Source: Mesorhizobium sp. B2-8-5 (GTDB taxonomy: Bacteria; Pseudomonadota; Alphaproteobacteria; Rhizobiales; Rhizobiaceae). From it: 64,000 nt of DNA. Positions 50,873-58,572 of the stretch are shown one piece after another. The DNA lies in contig NZ_CP083951.1 of NCBI RefSeq assembly GCF_006440675.2, positions 4,993,501 through 5,057,500 of the forward strand, in the 5' to 3' direction. How positions within the stretch are numbered: the stretch's first letter is position 1; each line of letters opens with the position of its first letter. Below the pieces are notes generated by a model, which was not told where the DNA came from, made no database searches, and saw only the letters and a list, made by a program, of their open reading frames with translations. Made by a program: the position numbers and the translations under genes.

Positions 50873-50889
50873 TCGTACATAAAGTACGA
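50873..50889. promoter_or_regulatory. XRE/S24-type operator 4 (TCGTAC-N5-GTACGA)
   Basis: Perfect arms. It is 35 bases from operator 3 (34 bases separate operators 1 and 2) and 28 bases before the TTG start of the next gene. Confidence 0.65.
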
Positions 50890-50916
50890 TATTTCCCTTC
50901 CTTTGAGGGGACTTGC

Positions 50917-51261
50917 TTGAATACCGCGAACCGTGGCGCTTTCGCCGACCTCTCCCGCCCTTTGCTCTCGCCACTGCCGTTCGCCGAGCGCGAACGCGTT
51001 GCCGGCGCCTGGCGCATGGCCAGCCAGGACATCGCCGACGACATCCGTTTCATCCGGCAATATCTGAAGGTGATCGCCGAGAAGGACGAGCGGCTTTCGA
51101 CCGGCACGCTGGTGCATGGCCGCGCCTATGTCGAGGCCTGCGCCGCCTGGCTCCCGGAGACGGTGGCGCGGTATCTGCGCAATCTCAGGCTGATCAGCGA
51201 ATGCGAAAGCGCGATGATCGCGGCCCGCATGAGGTTTGCCCGGTCGAGCGATGCGTGGTGA
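50917..51261 (+). CDS. Small helical protein under XRE/S24-type operators, 114 aa
   Basis: A 114-residue protein. The TTG start has GAGGGG six bases before it; an ATG at 50866 lies before the second operator and is unlikely. The chain is mainly helical (ERVAGAWRMASQDIADDIRF, IRQYLKVIAEKDERLS) and ends with two amphipathic helices. No known family recognised. Its two operators match those of the S24 repressor at 41.1 kb in sequence and spacing, so it may be released on DNA damage along with that switch (inference). Confidence 0.65.
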   Translation: MNTANRGAFADLSRPLLSPLPFAERERVAGAWRMASQDIADDIRFIRQYLKVIAEKDERLSTGTLVHGRAYVEACAAWLPETVARYLRNLRLISECESAMIAARMRFARSSDAW

Positions 51262-51414
51262 GGCAGGCAGCTCCCCCTACAACCCTTGGGCCGCCCGTCG
51301 AAAAATGCATCGTTTCATACAATTGGCAATTGGTGGACGCGGCTGAGCGGCGGGTGGTTAAATTCGTCTCAGGCGAAGGAGGGTAAAGCCGCGTACCAGG
51401 GAGGAACTCGTTTG

Positions 51415-51624
51415 ATGGACCAGCGTATCGACATCGACATACAGCCTGACGACCAGCCCTACGAAGTCACGTCATTCGCCAGAAAGCATGGCCTGACGAT
51501 CCCCGTCGCGGACGCGGTGCTTTTCGCCAGGGGACCGTCGCCGTCGCGGACCGCCTGCGATATGGCGGCGCTGGCCCTCATTTGCGCGGTCGCGCAATAC
51601 GCCGGAAAGCAAGGGAGACGATAG
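51415..51624 (+). CDS. Small protein, DUF3606-like, 69 aa
   Basis: A 69-residue acidic protein: MDQRIDIDIQPDDQPYEVTS, then FARKHGLTIPVADAVLFARG. The order 'short acidic start, aromatic helix, helix with PS' recalls DUF3606, small proteins of unknown role common in rhizobia. GGAGG precedes the ATG. It follows the operator-linked gene by 150 bases. Confidence 0.55.
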   Translation: MDQRIDIDIQPDDQPYEVTSFARKHGLTIPVADAVLFARGPSPSRTACDMAALALICAVAQYAGKQGRR

Positions 51625-51630
51625 CCTCCC

Positions 51631-52131
51631 CTACCAGCTGAACTGCAGCCCCACATTGCCGCCGACCTGGCTGCCGGCGAAGGCAATGCCGAGCGTGCTG
51701 GTCAGCCGGCCCCCATGGTCGAAGCCCTCGCTCAGCACCGCGGCGCCCGTGATGCCGAAGGCATTGGCATAGCCGGCATTGCCCCAGTTGACGCGCACAC
51801 CGAAATGCTCGCCCTGGACGAGATCGGGCGCTGCGAGCGCGGCCGAGATCGAGGCGTTCTCAAAGGCGCGCGTGATGCGGTTGTCGATGTCATCGACGTG
51901 GGCCGCGAGCGCCGTCTTACCGACCTCGGTCATCTCGCCGCCATTGCCGTCGTCGACCTGCTTCTTGGTCACGCCAGTCTGGGCATTGATGCAGGTGTCC
52001 GTGCCCGGGCTATAGTAGTAATTGGCTCCATAGGCGGAGCAGATCTTGACATACGCGACTGCCGCCTGGGATGGCGCCGCAAGGAGCGTTGCCGCGCCGA
52101 GGATCGCCGGCGCAAGAAGATATCTGAACAT
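51631..52131 (-). CDS. Porin/YadA-anchor-like outer-membrane protein, copy 1, 166 aa
   Basis: A 166-residue exported protein. After the signal peptide (ending PSQAA) comes VKICSAYGANYYYSPGTDTC, which closely resembles the N-terminal signature of alphaproteobacterial porins (Porin_2, 'CSxYGxxFFYIPGTDTC'). The rest is not a 16-strand porin: a helix near residues 75-100 leads into four strand-like segments (GEHFGVRVNWGNAGYANAFG to GNVGLQFSW) resembling the YadA-type trimeric anchor. So it is a porin-like cap on a trimeric-anchor-like barrel. It is a tandem paralogue of the next gene. Confidence 0.7.
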   Translation of the reverse strand: MFRYLLAPAILGAATLLAAPSQAAVAYVKICSAYGANYYYSPGTDTCINAQTGVTKKQVDDGNGGEMTEVGKTALAAHVDDIDNRITRAFENASISAALAAPDLVQGEHFGVRVNWGNAGYANAFGITGAAVLSEGFDHGGRLTSTLGIAFAGSQVGGNVGLQFSW

Positions 52132-52151
52132 TGATTGCCCCTCGGTCGCGC

Positions 52152-52652
52152 TTACCAGGTGAACTGCAGGCCGGCATTGCCGCCGACCGTCTTGCCGGAG
52201 AAGCCGACGCCCGCGGCGCCGGCCAGCCGACCGTTGCCGCCAGGCATGAAGCCCTCGCCAAGAACCGCCGCGCCGGTGACACCCATGGCGTTGGATTGAC
52301 CGGCATTGCCCCAGTTGACGCGCACGCCGAAATGCTCGCCCTGCACCAGGTCCGGGCCGGCCAGCGCTGAGGCCACCGATGCACCCTCGAAGGCGCGCTG
52401 GACGCGGCGGTCAATGTCGTCGACCTTGCTCGCCAACGCCGTCTTGCCGTCGACCACACCGTCCTCCGTCAAGCTGCGCGTCTCGCCCGTGTTGGCATTG
52501 ATACAGGTGGCGGTGCCGGGACTGTAATGGTATTGCGCGCCATAAGCCGTGCAGACCCTGACGTACTCGACCGGCGCTGCCTGGCAAGGCGCAGAGAGAC
52601 CGCCCGCCACAGCTAGAAACGCAAATGAAATGACACGGTTGATACCCCGCAT
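52152..52652 (-). CDS. Porin/YadA-anchor-like outer-membrane protein, copy 2, 166 aa
   Basis: Same length and layout as copy 1: signal peptide, VRVCTAYGAQYHYSPGTATC, a charged helix (VDDIDRRVQRAFEGASVASA) and the strand region LVQGEHFGVRVNWGNAGQSN to GNAGLQFTW. The shared DLVQGEHFGVRVNWGNAG block is the most conserved part. GGGGATC precedes the ATG; a longer start at 52724 adds a charged, non-signal stretch. An inverted repeat CTCGCATG/CATGCGAG (52687-52711) lies in its leader. The tandem pair lacks a terminator between genes and is probably co-transcribed. Confidence 0.7.
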   Translation of the reverse strand: MRGINRVISFAFLAVAGGLSAPCQAAPVEYVRVCTAYGAQYHYSPGTATCINANTGETRSLTEDGVVDGKTALASKVDDIDRRVQRAFEGASVASALAGPDLVQGEHFGVRVNWGNAGQSNAMGVTGAAVLGEGFMPGGNGRLAGAAGVGFSGKTVGGNAGLQFTW

Positions 52653-53024
52653 GCCTGATCCCCGAAGTTGGATGTTGAGAGAAAGCCTCGCATGAAAAAG
52701 GCGCATGCGAGCGCGCGGAGTCAACTGCGCCTTCCGCTCAATGCCTGACTTTTACTGGGAGCATTTCATCTATTGAACACATATTGCAGCCAAGCTACAG
52801 TAAACAGTTCAACCTGATCAGTAATTCCCCGATGATTTGCAGCTGTGGCGTCGAGGCTTATTAACACTCTCTAATATCAAGCGATGCCGGGCGATCTGCC
52901 CGGCAGGCTCGCCGAGGTGGGCCCGCGCAGCTGGCGCAGGCCGCGGCTTTGCAGGTCGCCGTCGCCGGTGGGTCAACTATGCGGCAGACGGTCTGACGAC
53001 TGCCCGTAATCCTTTAGGACGCGA
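52653..53024. other. AT-richer gap with no gene
   Basis: About 370 bases. It holds the 25-base inverted repeat at 52687-52711 and a locally AT-rich segment (52750-52880) upstream of the porin-like pair that probably contains their promoter. No coding frame with a start site. Confidence 0.5.
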
Positions 53025-53270
53025 TCAGCCCTTGGCTTTCGACTTGGGTGGCGCCTTGGGGGCCTTGGCAGGCTTCTCCGCCTTCGCGGCCTTCGGCTTC
53101 TCGACCTTGGCGGCAGCGGCCTTCTTGGCGGCTTTCTTCGGCCTGCCCGCCTCATCGATCTCGGCCGTCGCCTGGTCCCAGTGCTCCATATGCGCGCCTT
53201 CAGGCCGGCCGGCCTGCTCCCAAATCTCGTGCGCGCGTTGGCGAATGCGTTCGTGCCTGTCGTCCGTCAC
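53025..53270 (-). CDS. DUF2934 protein with Lys/Ala/Pro tail, 81 aa
   Basis: An 81-residue protein. The N-terminal 40 residues are DUF2934 (TDDRHERIRQRAHEIWEQAG, RPEGAHMEHWDQA), and the rest is a Lys/Ala/Pro tail (KKAAKKAAAAKVEKPKAAKA) like histone H1-type or AlgP-like tails, which suggests DNA contact. The GTG start has AGGAGGCGAC upstream. DUF2934 proteins have no known function but are common in stress clusters of rhizobia. Confidence 0.8.
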   Translation of the reverse strand: MTDDRHERIRQRAHEIWEQAGRPEGAHMEHWDQATAEIDEAGRPKKAAKKAAAAKVEKPKAAKAEKPAKAPKAPPKSKAKG

Positions 53271-53389
53271 TTTGTCGCCTCCTACGGTTTGGGACTGTTC
53301 CCCAGCCAAACATTAGCCCAATTTTCGCGTGCCGTCTTGGGTGTAGACGCGGCGCGCAAACGCATCTTGAAGCAATATCCGGTGATGGC

Positions 53390-53599
53390 TCACTTCTCGT
53401 CGGAAAGCACCGCGATGCCGAGATACGCGGCCTTCTTGACGATCAGTCCGGCCAGGTCGGCGTCGGAACGATCGGTTCCGGTGCGCTCGCGCAGCAGCGC
53501 GACCGCCTGCTTGATCGACAGCAGCCCATCGCCGCGTTCGGCCAGCAGTCTGTCGACTTGGCGGGCAATGTCAGGTGATTCGACGTGTGGATGATGCAT
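53390..53599 (-). CDS. Small protein, 69 aa
   Basis: A 69-residue helical protein: MHHPHVESPDIARQVDRLLA, then LSIKQAVALLRERTGTDRSD and LIVKKAAYLGIAVLSDEK. GGAG is nine bases upstream. The helical pattern could be a small nucleic-acid- or protein-binding unit. No named family recognised. Confidence 0.6.
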   Translation of the reverse strand: MHHPHVESPDIARQVDRLLAERGDGLLSIKQAVALLRERTGTDRSDADLAGLIVKKAAYLGIAVLSDEK

Positions 53600-53671
53600 G
53601 GCAACGACTCCTTCCGCGCTTCGTTGCCTCCCAAACCGCTGTTTATCTTAGGCCTTATGCCCGGATACGAG

Positions 53672-53718
53672 AAGAGCCCGATCCTTCCCCGATGCTCCGG
53701 GGAGAGGATCGGGCTCTT
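53672..53718. terminator. Bidirectional terminator hairpin
   Basis: AAGAGCCCGATCC and its complement GGATCGGGCTCTT with a 21-base loop that itself folds (CCCCG/CGGGG). It closes the DUF1236 gene on the minus strand. Confidence 0.75.
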
Positions 53719-53730
53719 TCAGGACTAAAT

Positions 53731-54030
53731 CTACTCGATCACCTGAACAACGCGGCGCGTGCCGGGATCGATCAGCACCGTATGGTCATTGACGACCGCA
53801 TAGCGGTACTGGACGTCCGGAACCTGCTGCAGCTCGACGGTGTCAGGCACGGTCGAGCCGACGCCGAGCTCGAGGCCGAGCACATTGACCGAGGCGATCG
53901 GATGCTTGTGGACATATTCCCTGACCACGGTCTGCTGCTCGGGGGTGACGATCACCTCGTCCGCGGCCGCGATGCCGATGCCGGCCATCAGAGCCAGGCC
54001 GGCGACAGCTGGAATGAGGGTGGTTTTCAT
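53731..54030 (-). CDS. DUF1236 exported protein, copy 1, 99 aa
   Basis: A 99-residue periplasmic protein. Signal peptide ending GIAAADE, then VIVTPEQQTVVREYVHKHPI and the DUF1236 core VPDTVELQQVPDVQYRYAVV, closing TVLIDPGTRRVVQVIE. The domain is found singly or repeated in many rhizobia and is of unknown function. AGGAGAT precedes the ATG, and an exact GGAAC-N16-CGTT promoter lies 88-112 bases upstream. Confidence 0.88.
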   Translation of the reverse strand: MKTTLIPAVAGLALMAGIGIAAADEVIVTPEQQTVVREYVHKHPIASVNVLGLELGVGSTVPDTVELQQVPDVQYRYAVVNDHTVLIDPGTRRVVQVIE

Positions 54031-54117
54031 CGTTTATCTCCTGTTGCGTTGGCGAGCTCCGCCTGGCCTCCGCGGGGCGGAAACACGGGCAGGTCGAACA
54101 TGGGAGCTCCCGGGGCA

Positions 54118-54142
54118 AACGCCGCCGGCAGGGTGTTGTTCC
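54118..54142 (-). promoter_or_regulatory. EcfG-type promoter
   Basis: On the minus strand GGAAC, exact 16-base spacer, CGTT; drives the DUF1236 gene at 53731-54030. Confidence 0.7.
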
Positions 54143-54243
54143 GTCAGCCACGACTAATTGATTTGGCGGAACCTTCGCATCGGCTCTGCATTGGAAGGCA
54201 TTGAAACTGCCCAAGTCTTTGAAAATCAAAGGATGCCGCAGTC

Positions 54244-54594
54244 ATGCAAGAAGGCCCCATCAGAAGCGACATCGAACTTCGGGCCCCCGTGGCCATTGCC
54301 GTGGGCGCCGGCTTCAAGCGCGAGATCGCCACGCTCACCGGGATGCAGAACTTTCTCAAGGAATGGCCGCAGGCCACGCGGGGCGATAGCTACGCCAACG
54401 CATTCCGCGCCTGTGAGGCGGCGCGGACCGGAGAGATCGATCTCGACAAGGCGCGGCAGGCGTTCCTGGTCTTCGCGCGGAAGGCCGGAATCGAATGGAC
54501 CGGCGCCGATCCGGTCGCGGTGCTGCGCGAAGCAAAGGTCAGGCGAAGCCGGGTACGCGAAAGCCGGGCACAGAACCGACACGTGCCTGGATAG
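54244..54594 (+). CDS. DUF982 protein, 116 aa
   Basis: A 116-residue protein of DUF982, a family nearly limited to rhizobia and of unknown function. The core runs from VAIAVGAGFKREIATLTGMQ through NFLKEWPQATRGDSYANAFR to AFLVFARKAGIEW. The C-terminal 25 residues are Arg-rich. A GGAAC-N16-CATT element (54168-54192), one base off the EcfG consensus, is about 50 bases before the start. The ribosome site is weak. Confidence 0.8.
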   Translation: MQEGPIRSDIELRAPVAIAVGAGFKREIATLTGMQNFLKEWPQATRGDSYANAFRACEAARTGEIDLDKARQAFLVFARKAGIEWTGADPVAVLREAKVRRSRVRESRAQNRHVPG

Positions 54595-54879
54595 TCCCTC
54601 GCCGGTCAAAGGCCGGTCGGCAGCGACGGGCATGACGCCCGCAGGGCCAGCGGCGCCCGCTGGAGCGGCAGCGTCTGTTGATCACGCCTCACAACGCGTA
54701 TGACGACCATCCGCCAGGACGCCGTGCGCATTGGCCTTGACCGCAAGTTTTAGGATTTGGCCTGCGAATCCCGGATCAACCGGGCGCGCCCTGACGTCCG
54801 TTGCATCCGTTTGCCTGCAGACCGCCGCCTTGCGGCTGGAGGTCGACTGGATCGATCGGGATTCGGCTGGAGGCCGCTG

Positions 54880-55101
54880 TCAGCTCGGTGCCGATTCGCC
54901 CGGGGCCTCGGTGACGAAGGACGCGGCGATCAGATCGTCCGCGTCTATGCGTAGGGAGCCCTCGCCGCCCCCCATGATGGCCGCGACCTTCTGGAAGGTC
55001 TTCATCTCATGCTCGGTGATCCGGGCGTCCCGCATCCTGGCTTTGAGATCGGCGACACGCATCCCGAGCGAACGGGATGTTCCGATTTCTCGTTTCGACA
55101 T
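54880..55101 (-). CDS. Small protein, 73 aa
   Basis: A 73-residue protein starting MSKREIGTSRSLGMRVADLK with GGAGGAG eight bases before it. It has two charged helices (ARMRDARITEHEMKTFQKVA) and an acidic C-terminus. No signal. No family recognised. The 54595-54879 gap beside it shows no gene. Confidence 0.6.
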   Translation of the reverse strand: MSKREIGTSRSLGMRVADLKARMRDARITEHEMKTFQKVAAIMGGGEGSLRIDADDLIAASFVTEAPGESAPS

Positions 55102-55316
55102 GTTGGTCAGTCTCCTCCCCCAACCCGTGCCTGTTTCGCCGCCGCCCGATTCCCGCATCCTGCGCATGCTTGTGTTCTCTATGAGGCAATTTCGAACACA
55201 GCAGCGGCAACGCGAGCCCGGAACGAAGGTTCCGTTAGCATGTGGTCACGAATTAATACTGGTTAACGGCCCGGCCGCAGTCCGCGGCAAGGCCGTCAAC
55301 TCAGCTGCGAATGATC

Positions 55317-55616
55317 CTACTGGATGACCTGGACGATCTTGCGCGTGCCGGGATCCACGATGACCGTCTGATTGTCGACGACGACGTAACGGTACTTGAC
55401 GTTCGGTACCTCGTGCAATTCGACGGTGTCGGGAAGGACGCTGCCGATGCTGAGCTTGACGCCGGGAAGCTTGACCGACGCCAGCGGCTGCTTATGCACA
55501 TATTCGCGGATGACCGTTTCCTGTTCGGGCTGGATAATAACATCCTCGGCGGCGGCGGCGCCGATGCCGGCCAGAAGCAGCAGGCCCGCGGCTGCGGTTG
55601 TGAGGTGCATTTTCAT
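55317..55616 (-). CDS. DUF1236 exported protein, copy 2, 99 aa
   Basis: Second 99-residue DUF1236 protein: signal peptide to AAAAED, then VIIQPEQETVIREYVHKQPL, VLPDTVELHEVPNVKYRYVV and TVIVDPGTRKIVQVIQ. It aligns with copy 1 across its whole length with no gaps, so the two arose by duplication. AAGGAGA precedes the ATG. An exact EcfG-type promoter lies 76-100 bases upstream, as for copy 1. Confidence 0.88.
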   Translation of the reverse strand: MKMHLTTAAAGLLLLAGIGAAAAEDVIIQPEQETVIREYVHKQPLASVKLPGVKLSIGSVLPDTVELHEVPNVKYRYVVVDNQTVIVDPGTRKIVQVIQ

Positions 55617-55691
55617 CGATCTTCTCCTTGATTTGGATAGATTGCCTCTCACGCTGCGCCTGCGATTTCACAGCCGGTAGGCAATGTGCGT

Positions 55692-55716
55692 AACGCCGGC
55701 CGACAAGCCTTGTTCC
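55692..55716 (-). promoter_or_regulatory. EcfG-type promoter
   Basis: GGAAC, exact 16-base spacer, CGTT on the minus strand, upstream of DUF1236 copy 2. Confidence 0.7.
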
Positions 55717-55801
55717 TGCAAAAAATTCGCCGACACCATTTTCGGGGGAACGTCACAGGCACGTCCGAAGAAACGTCACCGGCGCGCGGCGCGGCAATTT
55801 C

Positions 55802-55826
55802 GGAACAATGCTTTTCGGGCCGGGTT
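55802..55826 (+). promoter_or_regulatory. EcfG-like promoter variant (GGAAC-N16-GGTT)
   Basis: One base from consensus in the -10 element; start codon of the repeat-rich DUF1236 gene is 40 bases downstream. Confidence 0.5.
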
Positions 55827-55865
55827 TTCCTAGTGAAGGGACCGAATTTTCCGAGGAGAAATCCC

Positions 55866-56759
55866 ATGAAACATCTGCTTATCACAAGTATGATCGCGCT
55901 CGGCGTCGGTTGCGGCGCCGCGATGGCGCAGACCGAATCCGCACAGCCGAGCGGCGGCGACAATTGCGCGGCCGGCACGGCCGATTGTCAAAAGGGCGGC
56001 AAGGCCGGCGGGCAGGCTCAGGGCGAGACGAAATCGAAGACCGAGATGAACGCTCAGGGCAAGGCCGGCGCCAACACCGAAGAGCAGGCCCAGGGCACGG
56101 CCAAGATGAAGACCGATGAGCAGGCCCAGGGTCAGGCCGGCGCCAATACCGACCAGAATGCTCAGGACAATACACAGCTGAAGAAGAAGCAGGCTCAGGG
56201 CAAGACCGGGACCAGCACCGAGCAAAACGCTCAGGGCAACACCAAGATGCAGACTGAGCAGAACGCGCAGGGCAAGACCGGTACGACAACCGAGCAGAAT
56301 GCCCAGAACAAGACGAAGACCCAGACCGATCAGCAGGCCCAGGGTAAGTCCGGCACAACCACCACCGAGCAGAACGCTCAGGGCGGCAACACCAAGATGC
56401 AGACCGAGCAGAACGCGCAGGGCAAGACCGGTACCAACACCGAACAGAACGCCCAGGGCAACACCAATGTCGAGACCGACCAGAACAAGACGGCCTCGAT
56501 CAACAACGTGACGGTGGAGCAGAAGACGCAGGTCACGCAGATCATTCACGAGACCAGGGTCGAACCGGTTCGCGACGTCAGCTTCGACATCTCTGTCGGC
56601 GTCGAGGTTCCGCGGCACAAGGTGCGTCTGCACCGCCTGCCGGCGCGCATCGTCAAGATCGTGCCTGCCTACGAATCCTACGAGTATTTCGTGCTGGCCG
56701 ACGGACGTATCGTCATCGTCGACCCCGACACTTACAAGATCGTGCTGATCCTGACCTGA
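55866..56759 (+). CDS. DUF1236 protein with Gln/Thr/Asn-rich repeats, 297 aa
   Basis: A 297-residue exported protein. Signal peptide to AMAQ, then about 150 residues of imperfect repeats with the unit AQGKTGTNTEQNAQGNTKMQ, then a bridge (INNVTVEQKTQVTQIIHETR) and a C-terminal DUF1236 domain (VSFDISVGVEVPRHKVRLHR ... GRIVIVDPDTYKIVLILT). The repeats are hydrophilic, with no Cys, and resemble desiccation or stress-protection proteins (LEA-like) in composition; this is inference. GAGGAG precedes the ATG, and a perfect terminator follows the stop. Confidence 0.85.
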   Translation: MKHLLITSMIALGVGCGAAMAQTESAQPSGGDNCAAGTADCQKGGKAGGQAQGETKSKTEMNAQGKAGANTEEQAQGTAKMKTDEQAQGQAGANTDQNAQDNTQLKKKQAQGKTGTSTEQNAQGNTKMQTEQNAQGKTGTTTEQNAQNKTKTQTDQQAQGKSGTTTTEQNAQGGNTKMQTEQNAQGKTGTNTEQNAQGNTNVETDQNKTASINNVTVEQKTQVTQIIHETRVEPVRDVSFDISVGVEVPRHKVRLHRLPARIVKIVPAYESYEYFVLADGRIVIVDPDTYKIVLILT

Positions 56760-56781
56760 TCCGGATAGCAGGACAGACAAG

Positions 56782-56806
56782 GGCCCGCCACGCGGCGGGC
56801 CTTTTT
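56782..56806 (+). terminator. Rho-independent terminator
   Basis: GGCCCGCC, ACGC, GGCGGGCC followed by TTTTT, directly after the DUF1236 repeat gene. Confidence 0.92.
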
Positions 56807-57021
56807 GCGTGCAGAGACAACCGAACACACGGGCAATCGCCTGCGCGTGTTCATTAGGCATGCGTTGAATGTTGAGCCTCGGGAACGATTTGGCGCAATT
56901 CCCAGTTGTCACACCGGAAGTCCTGCGTCCCTAGTCCCTATCGGATCGGACGAAAGGGCGATGGGCCCGCCGGCAAATCGTTCAAGCTTGCGGTCCACTA
57001 GGAAAAGGTGCATGGGTCGAG

Positions 57022-57381
57022 ATGGGTAGAGATATGGGCGAGATCGTCGACGACCGAATGTGGCCGCGGCGCTCGGATGGGCAGATGTATTTTCCGCAGT
57101 TTCTTGTGGGAATGGTGGCAACGCTTCTGGTGATCCTCGGTTGGACTTACGCCTCCACGGGATCTGTCTGGATGGCGATCGGCTGGACATTCCTGGCGGC
57201 AGTGGTTCTGCAGGCCGGCTATTTCGTGGCCGTGCTCTGGCTCGTGCATGGCGAGACCCGCGTGACCGACGAACGCAAGGCGGACGCAAGCTCGGCACCG
57301 GCCAAGATACCCGGCCCGTTCGAGCGCGACGGCATCATCCACGCTCTCATCTTGTGGCTGTTCCCGAAACTGCTGCCTTAA
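57022..57381 (+). CDS. ExoX/SyrA-type exopolysaccharide production repressor
   Basis: A 119-residue membrane protein. The core MYFPQFLVGMVATLLVILGW, then YASTGSVWMAIGWTFLAAVV and LQAGYFVAVLWLVHGE, matches the ExoX/SyrA family, whose members in Rhizobium and Sinorhizobium modulate exopolysaccharide synthesis from the inner membrane. Family members usually start at the MYFP methionine (57085); the longer start is possible but lacks a better site. The C-terminal 45 residues are cytoplasmic-looking. A GGAAC-N17-AGTT element lies near 56882-56907. Confidence 0.75.
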   Translation: MGRDMGEIVDDRMWPRRSDGQMYFPQFLVGMVATLLVILGWTYASTGSVWMAIGWTFLAAVVLQAGYFVAVLWLVHGETRVTDERKADASSAPAKIPGPFERDGIIHALILWLFPKLLP

Positions 57382-57652
57382 TCGCTTTGAGCGGCGCTTT
57401 GCGGCCGGGCTGCTGACCGACCGTCTTTTCGTTTTCGAGAGGTCGTCGCACCGCAATAGCCGGCGCTCCGCATTCTCCGCTCGAACGCAGGGACCGGGCT
57501 ACGCCTCGGTGCTAAAGTTCCGAGGCGCCATCAAATTTGTATTGTCGCCGGCGGGCCGCCTTTCACCACGTCAATGCGGCGCAACGCAAACGGCCGGCTT
57601 GCAGCCGTCGGAACCGTGGTCCGAGCCGGCTGCAATCCTGTGGTTCGCCGAG

Positions 57653-58060
57653 TTAACGCGCGGTGGCCGGCGAAGCCGAGCGGACCGTCTCCGAAGACGA
57701 GAAGACGACGAAGCCAAAGACCAGCACCGCAGCGGCGACGATCAGCGAGCCGATCGCCACGACCGGCTCGATCTCCGGATGGCCTGCCGCCAGCATCCAG
57801 TAGAGCGCCGGCAGCATGATCACGATGCCGACCGTATAGAGGCCGTAATGGATCATTGCGATGCGGCGCTCGGCCTTGGCCGGGTTGAGCGCATAGTAGC
57901 CGCCGAAGATGGCGCTGGTGACCCAGCCAAGAAGGTTGATGTGGGCATGCGCGGGAAACGCACCGTGATCGCCCGAAATCGCCATCTGCAGCCCGGCGGC
58001 GATGCCCAGAATAAGAAAGACGATGGCCGTCTTGAAGAAAAGCTCCGATACCCGTGGCAT
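57653..58060 (-). CDS. Small heme-oxidase-like membrane protein, 135 aa
   Basis: A 135-residue protein with four predicted helices. The segment FPAHAHINLLGWVTSAIFGG has the His pair seen in short proteins related to cytochrome-oxidase subunit I and NnrS-type heme-copper proteins; the usual annotation is 'cytochrome-c oxidase' or hypothetical. Four helices are too few for a full oxidase, so a heme-binding or assembly role is more likely. The start lies after a short stretch that lacks a good site. Confidence 0.65.
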   Translation of the reverse strand: MPRVSELFFKTAIVFLILGIAAGLQMAISGDHGAFPAHAHINLLGWVTSAIFGGYYALNPAKAERRIAMIHYGLYTVGIVIMLPALYWMLAAGHPEIEPVVAIGSLIVAAAVLVFGFVVFSSSETVRSASPATAR

Positions 58061-58189
58061 TTTGTTGTCCTCCCAATGCCTCTGTAAACCCGACTCCGCG
58101 AAGTCTACATCCTGCAAGCCATATTAGCCATGGCGTACCTAAGTCAGTGGGGCTTCGGGCGAAAGCCGCGAGATTGTCGACGGCTTTGC

Positions 58190-58275
58190 AAAAAAATGGC
58201 CCGCCTCTTTCGAGGCGAGCCAAAAAGGAGCCGGGCTTGAGGTCGGCCCCATCCAGGTTGCCACCTGAATTTCAG
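58190..58275 (-). ncRNA. Candidate small RNA, copy 1 (three hairpins)
   Basis: On the minus strand: TGAAATTCAGG, the hairpin CAGGT-GGCA-ACCTG, a GGGGCCG...CGGCTCC arm and GGCTCGCCTCGAAAGAGGCG with a closing GGGCC then TTTTTTT. Each block recurs in copy 2 on the other strand at 59573. No minus-strand gene lies directly upstream, so the terminator belongs to its own transcript. Confidence 0.6.
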
Positions 58276-58572
58276 ACGGCGCTAACGTAACAGAACCCGG
58301 AATTTATTCCACCGCTATAGCGGACTGACACGGTAGGGTTTTCCGACCTTGAACAGCGCAAGCCCTTGCCGATCGGCCATCGGAACCAAGGCACTACCAG
58401 ACAGGACGTCGCCCCCTTTTCAGCCGGCGGGTGAAAGCATGGGCTTCAGCGTCCCATCCTTCTGCTAGAACCGATGGTGCAGCACGGCAAGGCGATGCGC
58501 CTTGCACGTCCGCAGCATTTGAGCAATGCTTCGCGACGGGGGTGGTTTCCGTAATTTCGGAAGCACGATTAC

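Noticed and set aside
53602..53626. GCAAC-N16-CGTT upstream of the 69-residue gene on the minus strand
   Set aside because: The predicted start of transcription would fall inside the coding region, so it cannot drive that gene.
56020..56480. CRISPR-like array from the regular repeats near 56.0-56.5 kb
   Set aside because: The repeats are in frame, imperfect and translated as part of the DUF1236 protein; there are no unique spacers or cas genes.
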